DNA from: Paenibacillus sp. SYP-B4298
Lineage (GTDB): Bacteria > Bacillota > Bacilli > Paenibacillales > Paenibacillaceae
Direction of reading: 5' to 3'
Assembly: GCF_027627475.1 (NCBI RefSeq)
Contig: NZ_CP115484.1
Location: forward strand, 4,320,501 to 4,384,500
DNA length: 64,000 nucleotides
Below the pieces are notes generated by a model that worked only from the letters and a program-made list of their open reading frames with translations, searched no databases and was not told the DNA's origin. This document shows positions 36,592 through 49,402 of the stretch, piece after piece (positions within the stretch are counted from its first letter, which is position 1; each line of letters opens with the position of its first letter). The translations under genes were made by a program, and so were the position numbers.

Positions 36592-37491
36592 TTATTTCAG
36601 ATATAGCGAATATTTCCGTTTCAAGCCGTGAGGGAGCAAGCGGTGTCGCTTGCCCAGGTTGTAGCCGATAAATTTGGCCGCCGTATCCAGCAACGCATAC
36701 GGTACCAATCTCAGCTTGCGCCGATGGTAGAGATGGCGGATCTGCCTGCGTACCATGCGCAAGCCCTCCTTCTCATTGGAGACATGCGCAAAGTCCTGCC
36801 ATGTATGCTGAAAGGCCATCCCGATGTCGAAATAACGCTTGAATTGCTGGGTGAGCGTGTAATTATGGGAATGGAAAACCTGTGCCTCGGCACAGTAATG
36901 CACGCTGTAATTGCGGCTGATCGCCCGTTGCGCGAAGATCATATCCTCGTTCAGTATGATCTTCTCTGGGAACATGCCGAGCGCGAAGAAGACCTCTGCC
37001 TTGTACATGCAGCATACGTTAGACGAGAAATAGGTTTTGATCCCCAGCTCCGCCAGCCTCTGCTTATTCTTCTCCAGCGATTGGCTCGGGTAATTGAAGG
37101 TACGCGCAAACACCTCCAGCTCATGCGCCTGTTCGCGCGGAATCTGCCGGGCATAGCAGGCAGCCGCCTGCTGCTGTCTGCAGCAAGCAAGCAATCGCGC
37201 CAATAACTTGTCATCGCAAGGGAGCGCATCCTGTGTCATGAACAGCAGATAATCTCCCGATGCGCGCGAGGCCATCGTATTTCTCGTGCTCCCATGGTCA
37301 AAGGAGGCATTCGGAATCACCTCCAGTTGAACCCCCGGGTACTCACGGATCACCTGCACCGTATCATCTGTGGAGGAGGAGTCGGTAATGATAATTTCAA
37401 TCGGCTCGTCGACCTGCTGTGAATACAAGCCCTCCAGCAAGAGCCGAATATAAGGGCCTGCGTTATAGGTTGGGATAAGAATTGAGATCAT
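36592..37491 (-). CDS. Glycosyltransferase family 2 (rhamnosyltransferase-like)
   Basis: GT-A enzyme of 299 residues. SILIPTYNAGPYIRLLLEGL opens the fold, ITDSSSTDDT is the nucleotide motif, and FDHGSTRNTMASRASGDYLL with FMTQDALP replaces a canonical DxD with the pattern seen in rhamnosyltransferases such as RfbF. Given four rfb genes in the cluster, rhamnose transfer is plausible. The ATG at 37491 sits eight bases after GGAG and is preferred over the GTG at 37500. Confidence 0.88.
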   Translation of the reverse strand: MISILIPTYNAGPYIRLLLEGLYSQQVDEPIEIIITDSSSTDDTVQVIREYPGVQLEVIPNASFDHGSTRNTMASRASGDYLLFMTQDALPCDDKLLARLLACCRQQQAAACYARQIPREQAHELEVFARTFNYPSQSLEKNKQRLAELGIKTYFSSNVCCMYKAEVFFALGMFPEKIILNEDMIFAQRAISRNYSVHYCAEAQVFHSHNYTLTQQFKRYFDIGMAFQHTWQDFAHVSNEKEGLRMVRRQIRHLYHRRKLRLVPYALLDTAAKFIGYNLGKRHRLLPHGLKRKYSLYLK

Positions 37492-37627
37492 AGGTTCCAC
37501 TCCATTCCGGTTCAGTGATCATCTACAAAAAGAAAACACGCCCTATGCCACTGCGCCGAAGTCACGGCACATGCAGCATGAACAGCGTGTTGCAAGCCTC
37601 CTCAGTAATCCAGGCGCTGCGCTTGGG

Positions 37628-39127
37628 CTAATAGAACGCAAACGGTACAACCATAACCCGCCGGTCTGAGCCTAACCGATTTTTGACCACAATATTTCCC
37701 TGATCCACATACACATTCAATTTGCCGTCATGATCCGTCTCCCCGGAGGCTACACTCGCGCTGCCCCCGACAAATATCGGGTACAGATCCTTCCCTGCGG
37801 AGTACACCATGGCCACCGCATCCGGCGTATAAAAGTCGGCATAGATGAGATAGACTCCCCGTTTATTCGGGTTATTGGCAAAGCTCAGCGAGAAGATGTG
37901 CTTGCCTGCCTGCGGGATCATCTCTTGAAGTCCGGCGAAGGAGGTTGCCCGTAGTTGACCATCCCAGGTTGCATGCGAGGCGGCTGTTCCGACATGAAGC
38001 GAAGCATCCTGTGCATATTCAACATGAATATCCGCATACGATGTGCTGCGTTGCCTGACGGTAATCGGTACATTCACCTGCTTGCGCACGCGCAGCATTC
38101 CCTTATCGCCCTTGGTGAACGGGTAGCTGTCACCGATAATCTCGATTCCTGCTCCGCCTTCTACACGGACAACATCTATGGCATAGTCTCGCGGGTACGT
38201 CTCCAACATAAACTTGCTTGCTTTATCCACATCCCAGGAGAATCCAGGCTGGAGAATTCTCAGGGTCGACACGACCGGGCTCGCTCCCTGCGCATAGTCA
38301 GAGTAGATCGCAGCGTTCCCTATCTGTTCAAATCGCGTATGATCGAGATTCACATCCATCAGAAACAGATTCTTGCCCCCACTCTCGCTAGGCCGAGGCT
38401 CGCAATAGATCGCAAACGGCGCATGACCGCAGTGGCTATCCCTCATCGACAAGCCCTCGATACCTTGTGAAGCATTGGTCGCAATGTTAGCGAAGCTGTT
38501 ATGATTGACCTGCGAGTGAAGGATGGAATAGTCGCCTGTGCACTTACTGATATAAATCCCGTAGTAGTTGTACTCAATCCAACAATTCATAAGCTTGATA
38601 TGTCCGACCTCGTTGGCGTAATCGAGTCCCTTGTCAAACCCGGTTACCCAGCAATACTCTATACTTGCTGCACAGTGGCCGACGATCTGAAGACCGTCGC
38701 ATTTTGCATTGGCTTCCCCTAGCGCGTACTGTCCGGGGCCTGTGAAATTAATGTTCTTGATAATCGGATGCCGACTTCCCCATCCTGGTGTCCGGTCGAC
38801 GATGACAGCCGGTATCCCGGAGCCTAACGCAGAGAATCGAAGTCTCGTCGCTGTAATATCTCCGACTAATCCCACGCCATTCACACTCAGTTGCCTGTTG
38901 AGCACATAGCGGCCAGCAGGAATGTAGACCGCGCAGCCCTGGGGTGTATTCATAAAGGCGAATTTAGCTTCATTCAACGCCCCTTGAATCGCACACCAAT
39001 CCAGCTCATCATCGAGCGAAGCTGCATGAGGATACGTCTGCTGAGCTTGCACCAGTGTTGTAAAGCTCTGTGACAAGGGATGTGACAGCCCATCGCCAAC
39101 TGCACCGAAATCCTTGGGGTTTAACAT
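37628..39127 (-). CDS. Right-handed beta-helix protein (pectate-lyase-like superfamily)
   Basis: 499-residue protein with the N-terminal signature NPKDFGAVGDGLSH, as in pectate-lyase-3 and phage tailspike beta-helices. A long repetitive central region of Asn/Gly-rich turns follows (residues about 130-370), then a C-terminal beta-rich domain of about 110 residues. GCAGGAGG is eight bases from the ATG at 39127. No signal peptide is visible, although a polysaccharide lyase acting on exported polymer would need one. It could be a cytoplasmic modifying enzyme, a non-classically exported lyase, or a structural protein. Embedded between the initiating transferase and a glycosyltransferase, it is surely part of the EPS operon. 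Confidence 0.75.
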   Translation of the reverse strand: MLNPKDFGAVGDGLSHPLSQSFTTLVQAQQTYPHAASLDDELDWCAIQGALNEAKFAFMNTPQGCAVYIPAGRYVLNRQLSVNGVGLVGDITATRLRFSALGSGIPAVIVDRTPGWGSRHPIIKNINFTGPGQYALGEANAKCDGLQIVGHCAASIEYCWVTGFDKGLDYANEVGHIKLMNCWIEYNYYGIYISKCTGDYSILHSQVNHNSFANIATNASQGIEGLSMRDSHCGHAPFAIYCEPRPSESGGKNLFLMDVNLDHTRFEQIGNAAIYSDYAQGASPVVSTLRILQPGFSWDVDKASKFMLETYPRDYAIDVVRVEGGAGIEIIGDSYPFTKGDKGMLRVRKQVNVPITVRQRSTSYADIHVEYAQDASLHVGTAASHATWDGQLRATSFAGLQEMIPQAGKHIFSLSFANNPNKRGVYLIYADFYTPDAVAMVYSAGKDLYPIFVGGSASVASGETDHDGKLNVYVDQGNIVVKNRLGSDRRVMVVPFAFY

Positions 39128-39170
39128 GTTGGGGACCTCCTGCCTATAGTTCTGGTATGTTGACTCCCCA

Positions 39171-39863
39171 TTAATATGCATCCTTGGTACCGAATAGCAC
39201 ACGGAACGTCTTCATGATTAACAAGAGGTCGAAGGCAAGGCTGCTGCGCTCGATATACTTCAGATCCAGCTCAACCATCTGCTCGAAGCTGAGGCTGCTG
39301 CGACCGCTCACCTGCCACAAGCCCGTGCAACCGGGAATGACGAGCAGGCGTTGCTTATGATAGCTACTGTATTCCGCTACTTCTCGCGGCAATGCAGGAC
39401 GTGGGCCGACCAGGCTCATCTCGCCCTTCAGCACATTGATGAGCTGCGGCAGCTCATCGAGGCTGGTACGGCGGATGAACCGTCCGATGCGGGTTACGCG
39501 CGGGTCATGCTTGATCTTGAACATCGCCCCGCTAATCTCATTTCGCTCCTGCAGCGTGTTCAGCAGTTGCTCGGCATTGCGTACCATCGAACGGAACTTG
39601 TACATTTTGAACAGCTTGCCGTCCTTGCCAATCCGCATCTGATGAAACAATACAGGACCATCTCGATCCTCCAGCTTGATCAGGATACCGATTAGCAGGA
39701 GCAATGGCGACAGCAGCAGGATGCCGGTCACGGCAGCGCCAATATCCAGGAGACGCTTCATATTTATATAGAAGATATATTTCCGTTCCTTTGCTTTCAT
39801 TGCATAATAGGAGCGGACCTCCAGGGCGAGCTGCCCTTTCTCTTGGGGGGAGGACAGACTCAT
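39171..39863 (-). CDS. Undecaprenyl-phosphate sugar phosphotransferase (initiating enzyme)
   Basis: Polyprenyl-phosphate hexose-1-phosphate transferase of 230 residues that starts the repeat unit on the lipid carrier. One membrane helix (residues about 38-62) is followed by the catalytic domain with [59 protein letters not shown] and [13 protein letters not shown]. This is the minimal WbaP/PglC-like core without the N-terminal four-helix domain. Its ATG overlaps the galU stop by ATGA. Confidence 0.94.
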   Translation of the reverse strand: MSLSSPQEKGQLALEVRSYYAMKAKERKYIFYINMKRLLDIGAAVTGILLLSPLLLLIGILIKLEDRDGPVLFHQMRIGKDGKLFKMYKFRSMVRNAEQLLNTLQERNEISGAMFKIKHDPRVTRIGRFIRRTSLDELPQLINVLKGEMSLVGPRPALPREVAEYSSYHKQRLLVIPGCTGLWQVSGRSSLSFEQMVELDLKYIERSSLAFDLLLIMKTFRVLFGTKDAY

Positions 39864-40768
39864 GCGCCCTCACCTCGGCTCACCAGCAGATGGTGGAGAC
39901 GCTCCTTGCCGAGCAGGTCCTCAAGCATCGACAGCAGCGGAAGCCTCAGCTCCTCATTCTTCAAGGCGAATTCCAGCGTCGTCAGGATGAATCCGAGCTT
40001 CTCCCCGACATCATATCGTACTCCTTCAAAATCATAGGCCAATACGCCTTGCTGTACATTCAGCTTCTGAATGGCATCCGTCAGTTGAATCTCGCCGCCT
40101 GCTCCTTCCTCCTGCTCGTCCAAAAAGTCGAAGATGTCCGGCGTTAGCACATAACGTCCCATAATCGCAAGCGTCGATGGCGCCTGACCTTGCGGCGGCT
40201 TCTCGACAAAGCCATTCACCTGGTACAGCCGCCCTTGGGAGCTGAGCGGGTCAACGATGCCATAGCGATGCGTCTGCGAGGCGGGCACATGCTGGACACC
40301 GATCACTGAACGCCCGGTCTGCTCATACTGCGCTGCCAGTTGCTGAATGCAGGGCACCTCCGCCTCGACAATATCGTCCCCCAGCAGCACAGCGAACGGC
40401 TCGTTGCCGATGAAGTTGCGGGCGCACCATACCGCATGGCCGAGCCCTTTGGCCTCCTTTTGCCGGATGTAATGAATATCTACATTGGAGGAACGGCGCA
40501 CTTCATCCAGCAGACCGAGCTTACCCTTGCTGAACAGATTATGCTCCAACTCGAATGCATGGTCAAAGTGATCCTCAATGGCTCGTTTTCCCTTGCCTGT
40601 GACGATGATGATGTCCTCAATGCCCGAGGCGGTTGCTTCCTCGACAATATACTGAATGGTTGGCTTGTCTACGATGGGCAGCATCTCTTTAGGCATCGCT
40701 TTGGTAGCAGGCAAAAATCGGGTTCCCAGTCCAGCAGCAGGAATAATGGCTTTTCTGACCTTTTTCAT
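39860..40768 (-). CDS. galU: UTP-glucose-1-phosphate uridylyltransferase GalU
   Basis: Makes UDP-glucose, the substrate for ugd and possibly for glucosyltransferases of the cluster. 302 residues, with [20 protein letters not shown] at residues 10-29, [17 protein letters not shown] and [11 protein letters not shown], all typical of GalU/GtaB. The ATG at 40768 has GGAGG seven bases upstream. Its start is preceded by a terminator-like hairpin and a 163-base repeat element. Confidence 0.94.
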   Translation of the reverse strand: MKKVRKAIIPAAGLGTRFLPATKAMPKEMLPIVDKPTIQYIVEEATASGIEDIIIVTGKGKRAIEDHFDHAFELEHNLFSKGKLGLLDEVRRSSNVDIHYIRQKEAKGLGHAVWCARNFIGNEPFAVLLGDDIVEAEVPCIQQLAAQYEQTGRSVIGVQHVPASQTHRYGIVDPLSSQGRLYQVNGFVEKPPQGQAPSTLAIMGRYVLTPDIFDFLDEQEEGAGGEIQLTDAIQKLNVQQGVLAYDFEGVRYDVGEKLGFILTTLEFALKNEELRLPLLSMLEDLLGKERLHHLLVSRGEGA

Positions 40769-40796
40769 TCCCATCCTCCTATCCCTTATGTAAGGT

Positions 40797-40828
40797 AAAA
40801 AAATAAATAACACCCTTTGAGTCGGTGT
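40797..40828 (-). terminator. Terminator-like hairpin just upstream of galU
   Basis: Minus strand ACACC...GGTGT hairpin followed by TATTTATTTTTTT, about 30 bases before the galU start. It lies inside the EPS cluster, so it may act as an attenuator that needs antitermination for the long downstream genes to be read. Confidence 0.5.
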
Positions 40829-40879
40829 CATGGCACGTAGGCTCAACGGGGATTATTTAGATTTTCAACTCGATAACCT

Positions 40880-41042
40880 AGGTCGTGTCTGAACACTCTG
40901 CACGGATCAGATCTGGCCGAATTTTCGTTCCAGGCAAGGCGCTTTTTCGCAGGGGTACCGGGGGTACGTCAAGAAAAGGCAACGCAGCATGGGGCGAAAA
41001 GGCGGGGAGAGATGCCCTTGAACGGGTGTTCAGACACGACCT
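40880..41042. repeat. 163-base element with 17-base perfect terminal inverted repeats (MITE-like)
   Basis: AGGTCGTGTCTGAACAC at 40880-40896 is perfectly inverted at 41026-41042. The interior is GC-rich, non-coding and partly self-complementary. The size and termini resemble a miniature inverted-repeat element moved by a transposase encoded elsewhere. No target-site duplication is obvious and no second copy was seen in this window. Confidence 0.6.
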
Positions 41043-41179
41043 GACCAAATAAGGGCATCTAACCCTGCCTCACATCACACCACTGACAATGCTGTCTAAG
41101 GTTTAACACCCACAGCGTGACCGAGTGCCTCCGATGATATAGGTACAGGAGACATCACCTGCAGACATATTGCTCTCCG

Positions 41180-41869
41180 CTATTTTTTATCCTCTTTATG
41201 ATAATAGTGATAAATCTTACCTTGATGCCGTTGCACATTATTCAGGACAACTCCAAGCAAGGGCGCATTCACATGCTGAAGGCTGGCCTTTGTTTTTTTG
41301 ACACGATCCTTCTTCACCTTCTCCGCCTGCACCACCATAATGACTCCATCGCATAAACCGCTCAAGACCAGACTATCTGTCACCGCCATGACGGGCGGCG
41401 TGTCAAACAGAATCATGTCATACTGCTCCCGCATCTCGGCCACCAGCTTGTGCAGCCGTTGGGAGCCTAGCATCTCTGAAGGATTCGGGGGGATCGGCCC
41501 TGCTGTAATAACATGCAAGTTAGGGATGGAGGCGTCACTAATCACTTCATCCAGATGCAGTTGATTGGAGAGCAGGCTGGATAAGCCGACACGGTTCGTC
41601 AAGGAGAAGACATGATGGAGCGAGGGCTTTCTCATATCTGCATCAATCAGCAGCACCCGCTTGCCCTCCTGTGCATAAGCAATCGCCAGATTGGTGATCG
41701 TCGTCGTCTTGCCCTCCCCCATCTGCGTTGAAGCAACCATGATGACCTGAATAGAGCTGTCAATGGCTGAATACTGGATGTTGGTTCGCAAGGTACGGTA
41801 CGCTTCGGAGATCGGAGATTTGGGATTGGTCAAGGTAACGAGATTCGTATCACTGATTGAGCGTCGCAT
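41180..41869 (-). CDS. cpsD: CpsD/CapB-type bacterial tyrosine kinase
   Basis: Cytoplasmic autophosphorylating kinase of 229 residues that, with its membrane modulator CpsC, controls polymer length and export. Walker A is GEGKTTT at 51-57, preceded by MVASTQM. Walker A' is VLLIDADMRKPS. Walker B is ILFDTPPVM. The C-terminus has only a short KIYHYYHKEDKK Tyr cluster. The ATG at 41869 gives a 20-base overlap with cpsC; a GTG at 41878 is too close to the AGGAGG site. It corresponds to EpsB of Bacillus subtilis. Confidence 0.93.
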   Translation of the reverse strand: MRRSISDTNLVTLTNPKSPISEAYRTLRTNIQYSAIDSSIQVIMVASTQMGEGKTTTITNLAIAYAQEGKRVLLIDADMRKPSLHHVFSLTNRVGLSSLLSNQLHLDEVISDASIPNLHVITAGPIPPNPSEMLGSQRLHKLVAEMREQYDMILFDTPPVMAVTDSLVLSGLCDGVIMVVQAEKVKKDRVKKTKASLQHVNAPLLGVVLNNVQRHQGKIYHYYHKEDKK

Positions 41870-42605
41870 AGTTCTCACCCACCTCCTGTTGATAGGATTC
41901 GCTCATTGTTCTGCGGCTTACACGCATGTCATCCTTGTGAATCCTCGTAATCGCCGCCAGCACCGGCAACTCAATATGCCGTTCCAGATCCTCCTCTGAC
42001 TTGATCGTGTCATCCAGATAATCCAGCAGGAAGGCCAGGCCGATGCCCAGAAGCAGCGAGACAATGAAGCTCATGACCATATTCATCACCGGATTCGTAT
42101 TGATCGGATGGCTCCGCTCCTCCGGGCTCGCCTCATTAAGTAAGGTCACATTATCTACCTTCATGATGGTAGGGATCTGCTCCTTGAATACTTTGGCAAT
42201 CGCGTTTACGATATTGGCTGATCGTTCATAGGAGCTGCTGCGAAAAGCAATATTCATCACCTGAGAATTACTTGCCGCACTAACTGTAATTCCGCTGGAT
42301 AGCTGGCTTGCGGTCATTTGAAACTCCGGATATTGCTCGACAACCTTGGAAGTAATGGCGGTAGAGCGTATAATTTCTTTATAAGAATTTATTAGCATTA
42401 TGTTGGTTTGCACGGTATTATAGTTAACGGTAGACATTCCTTCGATTTGTGTGGCTTGATTGACGATCAATTTGGCATTGGCCTGATAGATTGGTGTTGT
42501 CAGGAAAAAGGTTTTGATCGCGGCTCCTGTGCAAGCGATGATGACGATAGCAAGGATCAACCACATTTTCTTTTTCACAATACTCATGTAATGAATGAGC
42601 TCCAC
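41850..42605 (-). CDS. CpsC/Wzz-type chain-length modulator
   Basis: Membrane adaptor of 251 residues that activates the CpsD kinase. Two membrane helices flank an extracytoplasmic domain: residues about 14-34 after VKKKMW, and about 174-196 after PINTNPVMN. The second is followed by FLLDYLDDTIKSEEDLERHIELPVL, the Wzz signature. I chose GTG at 42605, seven bases after GGAGGT, because the translated start MELIHYMSIVKKKMW matches the family. An upstream TTG at 42647 would add 14 unmatched residues. It corresponds to EpsA of B. subtilis. Confidence 0.92.
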   Translation of the reverse strand: MELIHYMSIVKKKMWLILAIVIIACTGAAIKTFFLTTPIYQANAKLIVNQATQIEGMSTVNYNTVQTNIMLINSYKEIIRSTAITSKVVEQYPEFQMTASQLSSGITVSAASNSQVMNIAFRSSSYERSANIVNAIAKVFKEQIPTIMKVDNVTLLNEASPEERSHPINTNPVMNMVMSFIVSLLLGIGLAFLLDYLDDTIKSEEDLERHIELPVLAAITRIHKDDMRVSRRTMSESYQQEVGENYATLNQ

Positions 42606-42659
42606 AAGCGTTACCTCCATTTGTTCAATATTCAGATTGGATAGCAAGCTCCCAGGGCT

Positions 42660-43088
42660 TTAATCATATGCGGTCATTTGCCGGTACATGGTGTGTATGC
42701 GGGCCTGGCGAGGACTTTGCTTGAGAAGGATGTGATTCAAGGAATAAATCAATGCTCTCTTCGCAGAAGGAGGTAGGATGAAAACAATTCCATACTCAAA
42801 CCATTGGTCACACGGCTGCTTCCATATGATCTGGCCTGTCAGCTTGTGCGAGCAAGACATCAGCTCAACATCTATCGCCACAACATATTGCAGCGTGATC
42901 GGGAAATCCAGAGCTGCCACAACGACCATGCCCTCCGGGCCGATCTGCTTGATCATCACCTTGCGGCGTTTACTCTGGAGCGGCTGGCCCTTGACTTCCA
43001 CAAGCTGCAGTTCACCCATTAGGCCCTGTGTCATATGAAGTCGAACAAACTGTCGATTTTTAATACTCCGCATCTGTTGATATGACAT
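42660..43088 (-). CDS. PilZ-like domain protein, first gene of the EPS cluster
   Basis: 142-residue cytoplasmic protein. RQFVR at residues 12-16 fits the c-di-GMP-binding RxxxR motif, and a beta-barrel-like segment follows. The second motif is degenerate (QIGPEG instead of D/NxSxxG), so c-di-GMP binding is uncertain. It precedes cpsC and is the first gene after the predicted EPS promoter. It may link c-di-GMP or another signal to polymer production. Alternative: an unrelated beta-barrel of unknown function. Confidence 0.6.
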   Translation of the reverse strand: MSYQQMRSIKNRQFVRLHMTQGLMGELQLVEVKGQPLQSKRRKVMIKQIGPEGMVVVAALDFPITLQYVVAIDVELMSCSHKLTGQIIWKQPCDQWFEYGIVFILPPSAKRALIYSLNHILLKQSPRQARIHTMYRQMTAYD

Positions 43089-43154
43089 GGTTCGCTCCTA
43101 TACCCAAGATTGTATGTCCACCAGGTATACAGCGGCTGGCCGCCGGGCAGACTT

Positions 43155-43181
43155 AATCTTAAGATTGATACATAGTGTATC
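43155..43181. promoter_or_regulatory. Two adjacent palindromes downstream of the EPS promoter (candidate operators)
   Basis: AATCTTAAGATT (43155-43166) is a perfect 12-base palindrome. It is followed at once by GATACATAGTGTATC (43167-43181), an inverted repeat with a 3-base centre. Both lie just past the predicted transcription start of the EPS cluster, opposite the SinR-like gene, a good place for a repressor. Confidence 0.5.
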
Positions 43182-43194
43182 TTTCACAAGTACT

Positions 43195-43223
43195 ACTTTA
43201 CGATACAGAACGTAACATGTCAA
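43195..43223 (-). promoter_or_regulatory. Predicted sigma-A promoter of the EPS cluster
   Basis: Minus strand TTGACA, 17-base spacer, TAAAGT. The start of transcription should be near 43,188, giving a leader of about 100 bases before the PilZ-like gene. Confidence 0.7.
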
Positions 43224-43329
43224 TACTTTTTTCACAGATTTTCATTGGAATTGCGACGATTTGTTTCAACGAATGCATTTCATCTTCAGACGTATTAATA
43301 TAAAATTATATAGTGTTAGGGGGATATTC

Positions 43330-43698
43330 ATGGACACTGGAGGACGTATTGCTAAACTGAGAGAGGAACGCGGATGGACGCAGGAACAGACTTCTTCGAT
43401 GCTTGGCATTTCCCGCGCGGCACTGTCTCATTATGAAAAAAACCGGCGTGAGCCGGATACAGAAACCTTATTGAAGTTTGCGGATTTGTTCCAGGTTTCG
43501 GTGGATTACCTAGTTGGCCGCACGAAGCTGCCCTCTCAGGTTTTGGACGATAATATCAGGAATTTCGTTGATCAGCTAGAGCTTTCAGACGACGAAATAA
43601 TGGCCCGATTCTCCTTAACCATTGACGGCCTCAAGCTTACCCCGGAGGAAGCAAGACGGTTCATCGCTTTTGTACGGGCAGAGCGCATGATGAAATAA
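43330..43698 (+). CDS. XRE-family regulator, SinR-like
   Basis: 122-residue DNA-binding protein. Residues about 6-62 are a Cro/C1-type helix-turn-helix (GGRIAKLREERGWTQEQTS, SRAALSHYEKNRREPDTETL). The C-terminal LTPEEARRFIAFVRAERM forms an amphipathic helix resembling the oligomerisation region of SinR/SinI. The ATG at 43330 follows TTAGGGGG. It is divergent from the EPS cluster and is the obvious candidate regulator of it, as SinR is of eps in B. subtilis; homology to SinR beyond the HTH is not shown. Confidence 0.85.
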   Translation: MDTGGRIAKLREERGWTQEQTSSMLGISRAALSHYEKNRREPDTETLLKFADLFQVSVDYLVGRTKLPSQVLDDNIRNFVDQLELSDDEIMARFSLTIDGLKLTPEEARRFIAFVRAERMMK

Positions 43699-43743
43699 AG
43701 CTATTTTTTTCGTCCTCAGCGTTGGTGAAGTAAGAGAAGCAAG

Positions 43744-43770
43744 CCCCCTTGATATGGGGGTTTTTGTTTT
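43744..43770 (+). terminator. Intrinsic terminator of the SinR-like gene
   Basis: CCCCC TTGATAT GGGGG hairpin followed by TTTTTGTTTT, 46 bases after the stop codon. Confidence 0.9.
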
Positions 43771-43851
43771 AGGTTAGATCATCCTGGAGGGGAAGTTTCC
43801 GGAGGATTTTCTCGGCTGCGCCGCTCGCAAATGATAGCGCTAACTTTCAAA

Positions 43852-44007
43852 CTATAGCTTGCGGCTGCCTTCATCTTGCGACTTGATTCGTTCTACCAAT
43901 TCTTCAACGTATAGCTGTGATTCCAGACCGATCTGCTCCATAATGGATCGGACATCCAGAACCTTAGAGGCAAGATTCTCCTCTTTCTCTTTCTTCTTGT
44001 CCATCAT
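43852..44007 (-). CDS. Small charged protein (51 aa), candidate regulatory peptide
   Basis: Short reading frame with GGAG seven bases before the ATG at 44007. The product is highly charged: a KKKEKEEN N-terminus, then a predicted amphipathic helix (residues about 15-45) including SQLYVEELVERIKSQDEG. It belongs to no family I recognise. It converges with the SinR-like gene, is of SinI size, and is preceded by an array of Spo0A-box-like sequences. These facts make an anti-repressor role conceivable but unproven; the faint resemblance of VEELVERIKS to SinI may be chance. Confidence 0.6.
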   Translation of the reverse strand: MMDKKKEKEENLASKVLDVRSIMEQIGLESQLYVEELVERIKSQDEGSRKL

Positions 44008-44108
44008 GAGTCATCTCCAACTCCCTACTTACATTAATAAATGATTGCCTCGAGCATGTCTGAAATCTCTCGCTATCAAACATTATACGAGATGCTCATG
44101 AAAGAGTG

Positions 44109-44202
44109 TGTCGGACGATAGTGTCGAGCGATCATTTTTTAGATCATATGATGTCGAATGATATTTATCCGCTCGGAAAGCTTGAAGATGGTGTCGAAAA
44201 CG
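44109..44202. promoter_or_regulatory. Array of four Spo0A-box-like sequences
   Basis: TGTCGGA (44109), TGTCGAG (44122), TGTCGAA (44152) and TGTCGAA (44192) occur in one orientation at 13, 30 and 40 base intervals. The last two match the known 0A box exactly. They lie 100-190 bases upstream of the 51-residue gene. The rest of the 397-base gap 44,008-44,404 shows no convincing gene. Confidence 0.5.
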
Positions 44203-44404
44203 AATTAATGAACATGATGCGTAATGATATATACCACGAGCCTCTTCGCCGTCCTTGACGGACACGCTTCGTTCCGGGTAGATGTAGACGCTAGGTATAA
44301 GCTGCTCGATGCATTATCCCTTACATGCGAAGAAACCCGCCGCAGCACTGCCTTGGCAGTACCGCAAGCGGGTCTGTATCCCCCTCCATCGAGGGTATAT
44401 ATGC

Positions 44405-49009
<4,605 letters not shown>

Positions 49010-49365
49010 CTTGTTGCAACCTCTCTATTAGAAGATTTGTTGAAACGAGCGTAAACGGCTGCGTCCAGCGTAGGACCGCACAGCGTTTCGCGCCGTGAAA
49101 TAACAGCCTGGCAGCTTGTATGCCTGCACAGCGATATTTCAACGGAAATCCAAGTTGTCTGGCGGATAGGACGTAACAGGCATCGAACCGCCTGCCGCGC
49201 AACAATTCATAAAACTCCGCTTTAATTCCGGCCCTATTTGTCATAAAATTGGACAAGGGAGACTCGCCTCAGGAGAATTAGAAAGACCCCATGCCACCTT
49301 CTCTGCCGCTCATAGCTAGTAACGGGACATTCACATCAATAGCTGTAAGCTCATCTTAAATAATG

Positions 49366-49382
49366 TGTTATTTATTTTAACA
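49366..49382. promoter_or_regulatory. GlnR/TnrA box at the gltB promoter
   Basis: TGTTATTTATTTTAACA matches TGTNA-N7-TNACA without mismatch. It covers the -10 element of the predicted gltB promoter, a position expected to give repression. The whole gap 49,010-49,556 otherwise holds the gltB leader and the unassigned GDSL promoter. Confidence 0.8.
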
Positions 49383-49402
49383 TTCCCCTATTATGATAGC
49401 AA
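49374..49402 (-). promoter_or_regulatory. Predicted gltB promoter
   Basis: Minus strand TTGCTA, 17-base spacer, TAAAAT. It implies a leader RNA of about 355 bases before the gltB ATG, in which I recognise no known riboswitch. Confidence 0.6.

Noticed and set aside
44083-44265. 60-residue minus-strand reading frame upstream of the small gene
   Set aside because: No ribosome site, GTG start, and it overlaps the Spo0A-box-like array; it looks like non-coding regulatory DNA.
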